Shown here piece by piece: positions 23,100 through 34,118 of a DNA stretch of 64,000 bases. Source of the stretch: Gnetum montanum (Eukaryota > Streptophyta > Gnetopsida > Gnetales > Gnetaceae); assembly GCA_015680685.1 (NCBI GenBank), contig MNCI01017969.1, positions 173,246 through 237,245 on the forward strand, in the 5' to 3' direction. How positions within the stretch are numbered: the first letter of the stretch is position 1; each line of letters opens with the position of its first letter. The notes under the pieces are model-generated. The model made no database searches, was not told the DNA's origin, and worked only from the letters and a program-made list of their open reading frames with translations. Position numbers and translations under genes: made by a program.

Positions 23100-23620
23100 T
23101 TGATTAATCAAATCTTTTTCCTGTAATTGCACCCATTATCGCTATACGCGATGCATGGAATACACTTCTTCTTAATTTTTTCTAACTCATTCCTTTTAGA
23201 TATATCAAGAGATAGGTCCCTTATACCCATTTGCGCATTGATTGTTCTTAACCAAGCCCTTCCCATGATGATGGGAAAGTCACTTTTGTAGTTGTTGATC
23301 ATGATTACCATAAAATCAGTAGGATAGGACCACCCACAAATTGTGGTCACAATGTCCTCTACTAATCCCAAAGGGATCGTAATTGACTGATCTACTAATT
23401 CTAAAAAGATGTTTCTCTTCTTAAGAGGCGATAGGATCTAGGCTTTGTACATATCATGGAATATGAGATTAACTCTAGAACCAGAGTCAAGAAGAGCCTT
23501 GCATGGCTCTTGTCTAGCAATCTATATAAAGATGAGCAAACTTCTTGGATTAGATCTTTTTGTAGGAAGGTTTCCAACATTGATCTAGTTAGAAATAGCA
23601 TGAGTTAGCATTACAATGTA
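23100..23620 (-). pseudogene. Element D aspartic protease region
   Basis: ALLDSGSRVNLI (about 23500-23465) is the DSG active-site motif of a retroviral-type protease, which cleaves the polyprotein. The second half has FPIIMGRAWLR and MGIRDLSLDI (23275-23200). It aligns with the protease of O1 (47502-47050). A frame change separates the two halves. Confidence 0.78.
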
Positions 23621-26075
23621 GATCCTAGGTAGCACTTAGTTTGAAGGGTATTCAAAGGTATTTGATGCAAATGATGAGGGTACTAGAGATATAGGGTGAT
23701 CAATCGAAGTAGGTTGTAAGTGCTGGAGAGGACTGCTAGGCTAAAAGAAAGTTCATTTCCTTGATCAATTATTTGGACCACTTCGTTGAAAAACTAGTTG
23801 TGAGTGTACAACCCTTATAGAATTTCATTGCTGCGGCTGTGGAGGAATTTCACCTTGCATGGAGTAGGAGGTAACTGAGTTGAAGGTGGAGGTCTAGGTG
23901 TAGAGGGATGTGAAGGATGATAAGGATATGAATATGGATTTTCCCCTTGAGTAATGTGTTTAGCAATATTCTAGAGGGTAATAGTGATGCTAGAATGATT
24001 CATGACTTGCCAAAATTCTAGGGAAGATGAGTTGCTAAACATAGTAGTTGTATGGATTTGGTTGCCTATACGGGTACAACTACCTTGGCGGTGGCATTCC
24101 CCATGATTGTAGTTGGTACCACTATTAGTACTATTCATAAGGTTATGAAGGAGTTCCACTTGGGTAGTACGCTTGTTGTTGGTGGTGGAACTATCTTGGA
24201 TTTCCTTGAGGATAAGGTAATCATGTTGAAGCTTGTCTACATGCTAGGAAAGGATTTAATGCATACACTCCAAACTCTTGTAAGTGTGACACCACAAGGC
24301 AGCATCCCTTTGGTTATTTATATTGATAGATGTCACATTTAGTTTCATCATCAGAGTTAGACTCCATAATTTCCTCTACTATAGCAACTTTGCCCTTACC
24401 TCTTTAGTAGGCACATTCAACTTATTTTTGCCATTTATGATTACGATCACTACTTTACTCTTTGGATTCTTCAACAATATTCAAAGAAATTTGAAAATTT
24501 TCATCCAAAGAGTCCCATAACTTGTTAACCTTGGTTGAAATGTTAGAAATAGATTTTTGGATAGGTAAGATCTTTCTATTCACCACTTCATCAAGTGGTG
24601 ACTCATCCTCAACACAAAATTGGACCTCTCATTTTTTGATGGATGGGTCCCTATTGTACTCTTCAACACTCTTCCTTTTTTGTAGCTCATCTTCTTCTTT
24701 TGCTAGCTACTCAATTAGCCTTTGGATCTAATGAGCTCTCATTTTAGACAACCTCCCTTGGGTGTACACCCCAAGGGTTCTTCTCGTTTCTACCCTAAGC
24801 CCATCTATAATGTGGTGAAGTTGTTCTCTCTGAGAGTAACCATAGCCAAGACATCTATGTAAGAGTGAATAATATCAGTCTATGATGACATCCAAGGGTT
24901 CACATGCTCCTTCTTTCCAGCCTTTGATTTGCCTTCATAGATTAGACACTCTAGAGAAAATTTGATATTTTTCATTGAATAGTTCTAACATGGTACTCCA
25001 TCTTCAGATAGATTCTAGTTCTAAGGACCAGTACCAACTTTTAGCTTCCTTAATGAGTGTTCTTGGGAAAAGATTGAGTTTCTACCACTTTTTCTTGATG
25101 TTTTGTAATGCATAGACATCTTGAAAGCTTGTAGATGTGTTTGCGGATCAGAATTATATTCCTCCTCAAATCTTGGGATATTATTCATATCGAAGCACTT
25201 GATCCAACTATCTTTCATATGCCTAGTTGGGATTCTTATTGCCTTTGCAATGTCAAAAATACTTTGAGTTGCTAGTAAAGGTTCATCATCATCACTGTGT
25301 TGATGACACCAATGATGGTTTCAGCCACCCCTTCGATTTTGGTGGCCTTCATAGTCATTATTATTTTGTTGATCACCTTCATCACGGTTGTTTCGATAGT
25401 AGCTTTCATGAGAATCATCAAATGAAGAGGAGTGTTTGCAATCAAATGAAGAGGATGAAGGGGAAGGTGGAACACCACCACCACCATGGTGTTCACCATC
25501 ACTCTTATGCTTTTTACAATCTTCATCATTAGATCCCTTTTTATTGCGATGTTCACCTGAGTCTGTACCTTGGCTATCACTCCTCCTTGAACCTGGTTTA
25601 TGAATAGTTGATCACAAGCTCAAGTTCACATCCTCACCATTAGTAATAGGGGTGGAGAATTGTCATGTTGAGAACCTTCAAAGGGAGAATCCTCATTGTT
25701 CTCTTGATCTAGTAGGAACAAGGGATTAGTGTAATGTTTCCCCTTTGTGGCTTCATGGAGTTTCTCTTGACGTTTATCCCTCTTACGTTGTGTTTTAGTG
25801 GGATGATAGTTTCGAGTGTCATATCCATCCACAATGTACTCTTCATGAAGATTTGCTATGTCCAACTTCTTAAGGATTTTAATTAGCATTCCAGGCATAG
25901 ATCTATTGGGGGGAAAAGCAACATTGCCCTCCATATCACACCATTACATTTTTTCATCCTGATGTAGGATGAAGGTGAAATTTGGCACAAAATCATTTGG
26001 ATGAGTGTATACCACCTTGCATTCCTATGGGAACAATGGTTTAGTATCTTCAAGGTTATGAGAAGAAGAAAACAT
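23621..26075 (-). pseudogene. Element D gag, decayed
   Basis: The start at 26075 (MFSSSHNLED) is chosen because the sequence from there aligns with O1 gag. N-terminal matches include NFTFILHQDEKM and GNVAFPPNRS. An Arg/Lys and then Ser/His/Glu-rich linker follows (25750-25260). The capsid domain lies about 25220-24700 with DPQTHLQAF, LFNEKYQ and YYSLLHRCLGYGYSQREQL. A decayed Cys-His knuckle (CDIYQYK.PKGCC) is near 24310. Several stops and shifts. Unlike A and B, protease follows directly. Confidence 0.75.
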
Positions 26076-26209
26076 TTTGTAAAACAAAATAAAATTGTTG
26101 GTATGCTTTTATAATTATGTATAGTGGGAATGTTATTAACCTTTAGGTTCATACAACAATATTAGTGCTATCCACTTAGACCTAAATAGTACATGTTCCA
26201 CAAACAAAG

Positions 26210-26227
26210 TCCCCAACAATGGTGCCA
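26210..26227 (-). other. Primer-binding site of D (tRNA-Asp type)
   Basis: On the minus strand TGGCACCATTGTTGGGGA starts one base after the 5' LTR. It matches the complement of the plant tRNA-Asp 3' end apart from G-to-A and C-to-T changes. This primer is characteristic of Athila-type gypsy elements. Confidence 0.8.
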
Positions 26228-26228
26228 A

Positions 26229-26995
26229 TGATGAGTAGGGAGGTACCCCTACACCCAACCATATGAATCACAAACATTCATGCATGATCTGGTTGAATTT
26301 CACAAATTTTATTCTTTCCAATGCACTAGCCCTTTAGGAAGTGAATCTAGCCTTAAGGTCAATTGTTGTCCTTCCAATTACACTTGTGATGTATTTTGGT
26401 ATAGTTAAGTGTAACTAAGGCATCCAATTTTTATCATTTTTTATTTTATATTTGTATGCTCAAAATGTAGATAAAAGAAGTTTAATTAATTATTCTAAAT
26501 TTCTACTTAACTAATCATTTAACTAATCCTAACATAAGCATCTATTCCTATTTTCTATACACATCCTAAACCCACATATCCATTGTTAGGTGACCAAACA
26601 CTACATTATTGGGCGTACCAAGCAATAATGCTAGAAGTAGTCGTACTTATGTATTTAATTTATCAAGCTTAATAATCTCATTAACTCCATTATTGGAAAA
26701 TATTTGCAAAATAATTAAGAATAATTAACAAATAATTGAAAACATTGAATGCATAAATAAAAGAGGTAATCTATCCAAAGTGCTGTAAGGCTTATCAAAA
26801 AGCTTGTCTTTATTGCCGCACACACTGTTGTGCTCAAATAATGATCTATACACTTAATGACTCCTACTATGGAAACTTAGGGAAAAAATTATAAATTTTG
26901 AATGGAAAAAATTCAAGAGCTCCACTACTACTAAAATTTGAACTCCCATAAAGGACTCATCACATCGACGAGGCCTCGTCAACAAGGACTCATCA
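26229..26995 (-). repeat. Element D 5' LTR, with TATA region deleted
   Basis: 767 bp against 901 bp for the partner. Alignment breaks after ACTCCCATAAA (26952); the segment that holds TATAAATA in the 3' LTR is missing here, and only GACGAGGCCTCGTC-type sequence and CTCATCA remain. Both LTRs were identical at insertion, so the loss came later. Confidence 0.88.
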
Positions 26996-27000
26996 GCTAG
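26996..27000. repeat. Target-site duplication of element D, right copy (GCTAG)
   Basis: It matches 14132-14136 exactly. Copia C sequence resumes after it. Confidence 0.92.
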
Positions 27001-27029
27001 GAACTTTGCTAGTTTGGAAAAAAAAAAGG

Positions 27030-27290
27030 GAGGAAGCCTGAAAAGAACTTGATGTCTCAAATAGCTCTCTTTGATGCCAAAATAAGCATGTGGTATATTG
27101 ATAGTAGATGTTTAATGCACATGACAAGTGATAAAATGTACTTCACCCACTTCACAGAACAAAATTGTGGAACCCTCATGTTTGGAGATGACATGGAGGC
27201 TCTAATAATAGGTATTGGTACCATAGGAGGAAAAGGTAAAGGAGTATCAATTGTAAATAAGCTTTTATTTTTTAAAGGCTTCAAATAGAA
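27030..27290 (+). pseudogene. Element C protease region
   Basis: MWYIDSRCLMHMTSDKMYF (27089-27145) corresponds to the copia protease start, usually W.LDSGCS.HMT: the active-site glycine is Arg here, so it is probably inactive. LMFGDDMEALIIGIG follows, as in copia elements. Continuous to 27288, where the frame stops. Confidence 0.75.
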
Positions 27291-27409
27291 TCTTCTTAGT
27301 GTTAGTTAACTTTGTGATTCAAATTTCAATGTTACATTTTCTAAAGAAACTTGTAGAATACAAGACTTTACCAACAAAAACATTATGATAGAAGAAAGTA
27401 GAAAGGGAA

Positions 27410-27787
27410 ATATTTACACTAGTATTTTTGGACATAGTTGTAACCTTGAATCTAAGTGCTTAATTAGTTGTACAGCCAATACCCATTTGTGGCATAGGAA
27501 GTTAGGCCACATAAACAAAGAAATTATTTAGAATCTTGTAACAAAGAAAATGGTTTGTGGATTGCCCAAACTCAAAGACTTTAATTTGAACACTTGCAAA
27601 ATATTTACATCACTATTTTTGGACATAATCCTAACCTTCAATCTAAGTGATTAATTAGTTGTACAGACAATACCCATCTATGGCATAGGAAGTTGGCCCA
27701 CATAAACAAAGAAATTCTTTAGACTCTTGTAATAAAGAAAATGGTTCATGGACTGCCCAAACTCAAAGACTTTAATTTGAACACTTG
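27410..27787 (+). repeat. 191-bp tandem duplication in C pre-integrase region
   Basis: Two copies (about 27410-27600 and 27601-27787) each encode the gag_pre-integrase motif HRKL.HINKEI and KL.DFNLNTC. A normal copia has it once. The copies differ by scattered substitutions, so the duplication is old. It would disrupt the zinc-binding N-terminus of integrase. Confidence 0.85.
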
Positions 27788-28800
27788 TGAGGCATGCTAA
27801 AAAGAAAAGAAAACAAGGGTAATATTTGGTAATAAACATTGTCTATCTACCTCTCGTCCCTTAGATCTACTTCATATGGATGTGGTTGGTCCTTCTCAAA
27901 CACTTAGTTTGGGAAAGAAAAGGTACTTTGTAACTATTGTTGATGATTATTCTTGTTTTGCTTGGGTTGCCTTTTTATATCACAAGGATGAGGTATTTGA
28001 TCATTTCTTAAGAATTTGCAATTAGATTCAGAAAGAAAAAGGCTATGGCATTAAATTTATCAGGAGTGACATTGGAGGAGAATTCAAGAATGCCAAGTTT
28101 GAGAAATTTTGTCAAATGAGTGACATACTCCATCAATTTTCTATTGTAAGAGCTCCTTAATAAAATGGTGTGGATGAAAGGAAAAATAGGATCTTGAATG
28201 AAATGGGAAGGAGTATATTGTATGATCAAAATCTTCCCTATAACTTTTAGGTTGAAGAAATCAACATTGCTTATTATGTCTTGAATAGATTTTTGGTAAG
28301 AAGATTTACCTCTAAAACTCATTATGAATTATGGATAGGTAGAAAACCTTCAGTAGGTTATTTTCATGTCTTTGGATCAAAAAGATATATTCTAAATGAT
28401 AAATATAAATTAAGAAACTTTGATCCTAAAACTAATAAAGGAATTTTCTTAGGATATTCGTTAGTTAGCAAGGCTTACAGAGTTTTCAATAAAAGGATAA
28501 ATACTGTAGAAGAAACTATTAATGTTAAAGTTGGTGACTATGACAATACTTCTCCACAACTTGCTGATGAAGTTGTTTCCATTCAAAAATTGTCTAGTAT
28601 CACTCAAGTTCAAGTTGATAAAAATTTAGAAGTAGACAGTGATGAAGAAGAGAAAGAAGATGATCTTGATGAGATATCTCCCATTCAATCCAAAATGCCT
28701 AGACTTAGTAAAAAAACTCTCTCAATGATGTTATTGGGCAAGTACAAGATGGTATTCGCACTAGAAGCCAAACCAAAGAAATTTGTGGATTTTTAGCATA
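27788..28800 (+). pseudogene. Element C integrase
   Basis: The rve core is readable from LDLLHMDVVGPS (27865). Catalytic aspartates appear in VDDYSCFAW (27940) and RSDIGGEF (28062), and the glutamate in the DERKNRIL segment after NGV (28170). The C-terminal half (28281-28796) includes HVFGSKRYI, KGIFLGYS and an acidic Glu/Asp run, typical of copia integrase tails. Stops at 28023 and 28160 break the frame. Confidence 0.82.
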
Positions 28801-30260
28801 TTTCTCACAACTTGAACCCAAAAACTTCAAAGAAGATAAAGGAGAAGAAGGATGGATTTAAGCTATGCAAGATGAGCTAAATCAATTTACTAGGAATAAC
28901 ATATGGGACCTGACACCTAGAATAGATCATAAATCACTTATTGGAAAAAACAAATCTTTAGGAACAAAACTAATGAAAATGGAAATATCATTAAAAATAA
29001 AGCAAGACTAGTTGCCAAAAAATATAATCATCAAAACGGAATTTATTTTGATGAAACTTTTGCTCCTGTTTCTAGACTAGAATCTATTAGATTTCTTTTG
29101 GCATACACTAGTATTAAAAATATCAAACTATATCCAATGGATGTAAAAAGTGCCTTCCTAAATGGAACCATACAAGAAGAAGTTCGCGTTGAACAACCTA
29201 AAGGTTTTATAGATCCCATCAAACTTGATCATGTTTTCAAGCTCAAGAAGGATTTCTATGGACTTAAAAAAGCTCCTAGAGCCTACTATGAAAGACTTTC
29301 CCAACATGTTACATCAAATGGTTTTGAAAGAGGTAAGGCTAATGTCACTTTATTTCTCAAAAGATAAGGTAGTGATCTACTTATAGTTCAAATTTATGTT
29401 GATGATATTATTTTTTGTGCTACTAATGAAACTATTTGCAGGAAATTATTAGATCTTATGCAATCTGAATTTGAAATGATCTTGGTGGAAGCACTCAAAA
29501 ACTTTCTTGAATTTCAAATTAATTAATTTGTAGATAGAACCTTAATTTGTCAAATCAAATATGTCAAATATTTTCTACTCGAATTCAACCTAGCTAATGT
29601 TAAGGTAGAAAATCACTCCTATGTTGCAAATTTTGAACTTACCAAAGATGATCAAGGAAAGTTTGTTGATCACAATGTTTAGAGAGGCATGATAGGAAAT
29701 CTACTTTATTTAAGTGCTAGTAGACCAACCATAGAATTATGTGTAGGAATGCATGCTAGATATTAGGACATCCTAAAAGAATCTCATTTAAAAGTGGTTA
29801 AATGAATTTTTTGTTATTTAAAAGGTACTACTAATCGGGGCCTTTGGTATCCAAAGGATTCTCCACTTGATCTTTTTGGATATTGTGATGCAGAATGGGT
29901 AGGTTGTTCAGATGATCATTGAAGCATGAGTAGAAATTTACTTTTTTTAGGAAGAAGCCTTGTCTCTTAGACAACCAAAAATCAAACTTCTACAATAGAA
30001 TTTAAATACATCTCACCTAGGAGTTGTTGTGCTCAATGTTTATGGATGAAATAAATGCTCAAAGACCTAGGGGTACAATCTCAATCTACACCTATCTTCT
30101 ATGACAACAATAGCATCATCAACATGACAAAAAATCCAATTCAACATTCATGCACCAAACACATTAAGATTCAACATCACTTTATATGAGAACACACTCA
30201 ATGTGGGCACATAACTAGAATTTATTAGAACTATAAATCAACTAGCAAAGATTGACTACT
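28801..30260 (+). pseudogene. Element C reverse transcriptase and RNase H
   Basis: The RT of copia type has YPMDVKSAFLNG (29131-29166), KKDFYGLKKAPRAYYE and the catalytic YVDDIIF (29395-29415). RNase H includes GYCDAEWVG (29880-29905) and FYDNNSII (30098-30120). GLWYPKDSP just before it is typical of Sirevirus-like copias. Stops occur at 29366, 29524 and elsewhere. No envelope-like gene follows. Confidence 0.85.
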
Positions 30261-30627
30261 CTATGTAATGATATGGGAATATGACCTTGTCATATCAAGT
30301 AAGTTTTCTTAAATTTGTATTTTTATCTTTATTTTTAGCTTTTAACAAAAAAAATATTTTTTCTTTACACATGTTTAGGGGGAATTTTGTTCTAGTCCTT
30401 TTTGATGCTGTTCAAAAAGGGAGAGAATTTGGGAGATTGGTACTAATATATGAGTATGTGATTGTGATGTGAAGATCCAAAATGACATGTGATTTAGTGT
30501 ATCTTGGAATCTAATGGGTACATTTAAACTGATGATATGAGTGATATTAAGAATATATGAATTAATGAATTTTGGATACTACTAATCCATTTTATTAAGT
30601 TTTGGACATCAGCAAAAAGGGGAAGAT
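30261..30627 (+). other. Element C 3' non-coding region and polypurine tract
   Basis: No gene. The region has purine-rich pieces (TTCAAAAAGGGAGAGAATTT near 30411) and ends with AAAAAGGGGAAGAT (30614-30627), the polypurine tract directly before the LTR start TGTTGACC. Confidence 0.75.
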
Positions 30628-31575
30628 TGTTGACCTTTCTGTATGTCAAAACCTTAAGGAAAGTGGAGAATAAAGGATGTTTGTTGTGGATGTTGTATTT
30701 ACAGGTCATGAATAAGGACCCAAGGAAGCATGACACTTCATGGAAAAAATGAGAGAATGGCCAAGTACAAAGACTACAAGTTAAATGAAGATGCTTCAAG
30801 GATTGGGAAGAAGCCAAATCAACAAGACAATGCCTCAAGAACTAGAGCTCAAAATTTGAGAAGTTGTCTTTAAGAAATATAAGATGTCTTGGCTAAGAGA
30901 AGTGCATTCACAAGAAGATGTCTCTTTTGGAAAAAAGATGTCCCCTCAAAGACATCTCCCCAAAGATGTTCCATATTGAAAGGAGATGTCTTCCTAGAGT
31001 TGAAGATGATTTTAAAGAGACATCCCAATATCGAAGGAGACATCTACACTAGCCTTTAAGTTAAGTATTGTACAAATTCTGAGGTGTTTTTAGAAACTCT
31101 GAGGCCATATGAAGACTTCAAACTCTTGGGAATTATGAAAGCATTGTCAACATCAAAGCAATTGTTATCTATTTTTTGTTGTTATACTTGTGTACTTGAA
31201 TTGTCACATCATTTGTTATATTTGTTGTGGAATTATCCTTCATTGTAAAAGGGTTTTGTAAATTGAGTTACAGTTTCCCCTTGTGATTCTTTTCATTTTC
31301 TCTACCTTGATGGGTTGATGTGCCTCTTGCGAGAAGGCATCCTTTTAGAAATTTTTGGGATCTTATGGGATTGAGTTGTTTTTCTACGCAAAAAAAATCT
31401 AGAGTAGAGCTCTATTTTGTATAGGTTGTGGGATCCTCTAAATGACTCTTAAGCTTGTTAGGACCTTGCAGGGTTGAGTGTTGTCATAGCAACAAAACTT
31501 TCCTTAGCAAAGTTCAAACTTTGTAAAGGTTGTGGTGTCCTTTAAACCACATTTTGGATGAAACAAATTCTACAG
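30628..31575 (+). repeat. Element C 3' LTR, left part
   Basis: It aligns with 12905-13928 and extends a little further (TGAAACAAATTCTACAG) before B interrupts it. The remaining end probably continues at 43473. It has one copy of the segment duplicated in the 5' LTR and the GAGATGTC/GACATCTC cluster (30855-31050). Confidence 0.85.
31571..31575. repeat. Target-site duplication of element B, left copy (TACAG)
   Basis: TACAG precedes B. After B the sequence is TAGAG (43468-43472), one mismatch, consistent with later mutation. Confidence 0.7.
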
Positions 31576-31894
31576 TGATGAAGCATCCAGTGGATGGCAT
31601 CAACTAGGCCACGTTAATGTAGCCCTATCAACATGGCCATGTCAATGTGACCCCATTGATGCATCTTTCCATGCATTGACATGGCCTCCTCAACATAGAG
31701 TTCATTTTTCACTATAAATTTGCATGCACCCATTGCATTTAGGCATCTTATGTTCAAGTTGTAGCGAAGCTCTTGTAGTTTGTTTCCATAGGAGTTAGAC
31801 TATTTTCCCAAGTGCATGCCCACAGTGTGATGCTTGTAATTGTACGAAACCTTTATTTGAGTGTGATGTACTTGGCCATGCACATAATTGACAA
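31576..31894 (+). repeat. Element B 5' LTR, left part (U3 and R)
   Basis: It aligns with 42584-42903. U3 has repeated short units such as ATCAACATGGCC and GTCAATGTGACC, and a TATA box (TATAAAT, 31713-31719). The stem sequences GTGCATGCC and GGCCATGCAC (31812-31883) are a decayed form of the LTR hairpin seen in A. The repeat block begins at 31895. Confidence 0.88.
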
Positions 31895-32195
31895 CTTAAA
31901 ATTTTTTGGGTAACTTAAAATTTTAGGGTAACTAAAACTTTTTTAGGGTAGCTTAAAATTTTTTAGGGTAACTTAAAAGTTTTTAGGGTAACTTAAACTT
32001 TTTTAGGGTAACTTAAAATTTTTTGGGTAACTTAAAATTTTTTTTAGAGTAACTTAAAATTTTTTAGCGTAACTTAAAATTTTTTTTAGGGTAACTTAAA
32101 ATTTTTTAGGGTAACTTAAAATTTTTTAGGGTAACTTAAAATTTTTTTAGGGTAACTTAAAATTTTTTAGGGTAACTTAAAATTTTTTTGGTGAT
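31895..32195 (+). repeat. 20-bp tandem array containing TTTAGGGT
   Basis: About 15 units of AACTTAAAATTTTTTAGGGT with small length changes in the T run. Each contains the heptamer TTTAGGG, the plant telomere unit, but spaced by 20 bp, so it is not telomeric DNA. Single inverted copies sit at the junctions of the long units near 33020, 34095 and 35225. Confidence 0.88.
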
Positions 32196-32375
32196 CTCAT
32201 GTGGCAAGGCAAGGAATAGTAAAGATCACCAGAAAGGATTAAAACTTGAAAAGATTAAAATCTGAACTTGAAAAAAATTGAAAGAACTCATCAAAGCACT
32301 ACATTCACATAAAACTTGGGGTGGAAAAAAGGGAGGGATCCATGGAAAATAGCAACAATGAAGGAAGTGGTTATT
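32196..32375 (-). repeat. Inverted partial copy of the long repeat unit
   Basis: It reads as the reverse complement of the end of each long unit (AAAGAACTCATCAAAGCACT here, matching AGTGCTTTGATGAGTTCTTT-like sequence at 33975) and then of the GGATCCATGGAAAA region of unit 4 (35730). About 350 bp of the unit is skipped between these two pieces. Confidence 0.75.
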
Positions 32376-32380
32376 GCCTC

Positions 32381-33040
32381 ATTACCACCGCTACCATCGC
32401 CGCCATGCAACCACCACTGCTGTGCAGCTGTCGTTGCTTTTTACAGCTACTACCACTTCCATCATTGTTGCTATTTTACATGGATTCCCCCTTTGTTTTT
32501 CCCTTGCCCCCCCCTTTTTGTTGTTAATGTGCGCCTATGATCTTGTTTGTCTTTGTTTGTATGGTTCTAATTGATTAAACATCAGGAAATTTCTAAACCC
32601 TACACTTTGTCGGCTCTACCAAAAGATCCAATCCTTGTTGACTTTAACAGATCACCTTCAAAAATTGATTTTCAAATTGCTAGTACCTCCTCTCACCCTC
32701 ATTCAGCTAGCATGAGTGAGGCCCCCTATTTTTAAGTGGGTATTTTTATCTCCTATTTTCTCTAAGATGGGAGATTATAAATTGTTTCGTACTAGCATGC
32801 TCATCCCTTACCTTTGCAACTTCAGCTACTCAGCTGCATTACTAGATCCACACTGAAGAGGGGTGAAACTCCACAAAAACATTTTGTGTGAATGTAATGC
32901 TTTGATGAGCTCTTTCAGTTTTTTTTAGGTTCATATTTTAATCTTTTCAAGTTTTAATCTTTTCTACTACTTTACCATTCCTTGCCTTGCCACACGAGAT
33001 CACCAAAAAAATTTTAAGTTACCCTAAAAAAACTTTTCTA
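32381..33040 (+). repeat. Long repeat unit 1 (partial)
   Basis: It lacks the first 400 or so bases of the unit and begins in the Cys/His/Ala-codon-like GCC/ACC/CAC triplet region. Open frames here (for example 32316-32574) are by-products of this triplet bias and are repeated in every unit. Confidence 0.78.
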
Positions 33041-34118
33041 TCTCGCTACTTGGTTAAGGTTCTTTGCATACTAGCAACCTAGTTGCTGCTATTCCTGGAG
33101 TCTTGCCATTTTCATCTTCGTATTTTTGGTTAGTTCTCCTTTGCAAGTTCATCATGGTTGATCGCATTGCTGGATTCAACAATCCATGGTAAGAGGCTAC
33201 ATTTTTAGCACCGTGCCTTAGGAAATCACCCAGCGTCTCGCTGATCTCTTCCACTCTGGTTGTGATTTCTTTACAACTAGTTCTTTTGCAGCATTTGTGC
33301 CATTACAGCTCTTTGTTTCCCCTTTTTCATATTCCATTTTAGTTGCTTTTTGTATGGTTGCTACCGCCTTTGCTGGGTTTGTTGCTGCTACCGTTGCTAC
33401 CTAATTACCACTGCTATCGCTGCCATTGTGCTTACATTGATGCCACTGTGCAACCACCGCCACTGTGTAACCGTCGTCGTTGCTTTTTGCAACCATTTCC
33501 ACTTCCATCATCGTTGATTTTTTACATGGATTCCCCCTTTGTTTTTCATTTTTCCCCCTCCTCCCCACTTCCCCCCTCTTTTTTTGTTGTTAATGTGCAC
33601 CTATGATCTTGTCTGTCTTTTTTTGTATGGTTGGACCCCTCATATCTAATTGATTAAACATGAGGACATTCCTAAACCCTACACTTTGTTGGCTGTACCA
33701 AAAGATCCAACCCTTGTTGACTTTGACAGATCTCCCTAAAAAACTAATTTTCAAATTGCTAGTATCTGATCCCACCCCCATTCGGCAAACATGAGTGGGG
33801 CCTCCCTATTTTTAACTGGGTTGTTATTATCTCCTATTTTCTCTAAGATGGGAGATTATAAATTGTTTCGTACTAGCATGCTCATCCCTTGCCTTTGTAG
33901 CTTTGGCTGCTCAACCACATTACCAGATTCACACTGAAGAGGGGTGAAACTCCCCGAAAACATTTTTTGTGAATGCAATGCTTTGATGAGTTCTTTCAAT
34001 TTTTCTTAGGTTCAAATTTTAATCTTTTCAAGTTTTAATCTTTGCTACTACTTTACCATTCCTTGCCTTGCCACACAAGATCCAAAAAATTTTAAGTTAT
34101 CCTAAAAATTTTTCTCTC
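33041..34118 (+). repeat. Long repeat unit 2 (1078 bp)
   Basis: It starts TCTCGCTACTTGGTTAAGGT. It then has CATCATGGTTGATCGCATTG, a degenerate triplet region, a pyrimidine tract with C runs, TAAACCCTACACTTTGT, and ends in TTTAATC-rich DNA and an inverted 20-mer. Confidence 0.82.

Larger units (their letters stand above)
14137..26995 (-). mobile_element. Element D: gypsy element with pol, minus strand
   Basis: LTRs at 14137-15037 (3') and 26229-26995 (5') begin TGATGA on the plus strand and end CTCATCA. GCTAG flanks both sides. On the minus strand it has a tRNA-Asp primer site, gag, protease, reverse transcriptase, RNase H region, integrase with GPY-type C-terminus, spacer, ORF2, polypurine tract and LTR. 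This is the only family member here with a full set of enzyme domains. Domain order and RT/integrase motifs fit the Athila/Tat branch of Ty3/gypsy. Frameshifts, stops and a substituted integrase aspartate show it is dead. Confidence 0.93.

Noticed and set aside
25227-25580. His-rich plus-strand and Met-rich minus-strand open frames
   Set aside because: Shadow frames of the acidic/basic linker in D gag, which reads in another frame.
31895-32195. Telomeric DNA
   Set aside because: The heptamer TTTAGGG occurs once per 20-bp unit, not in tandem.
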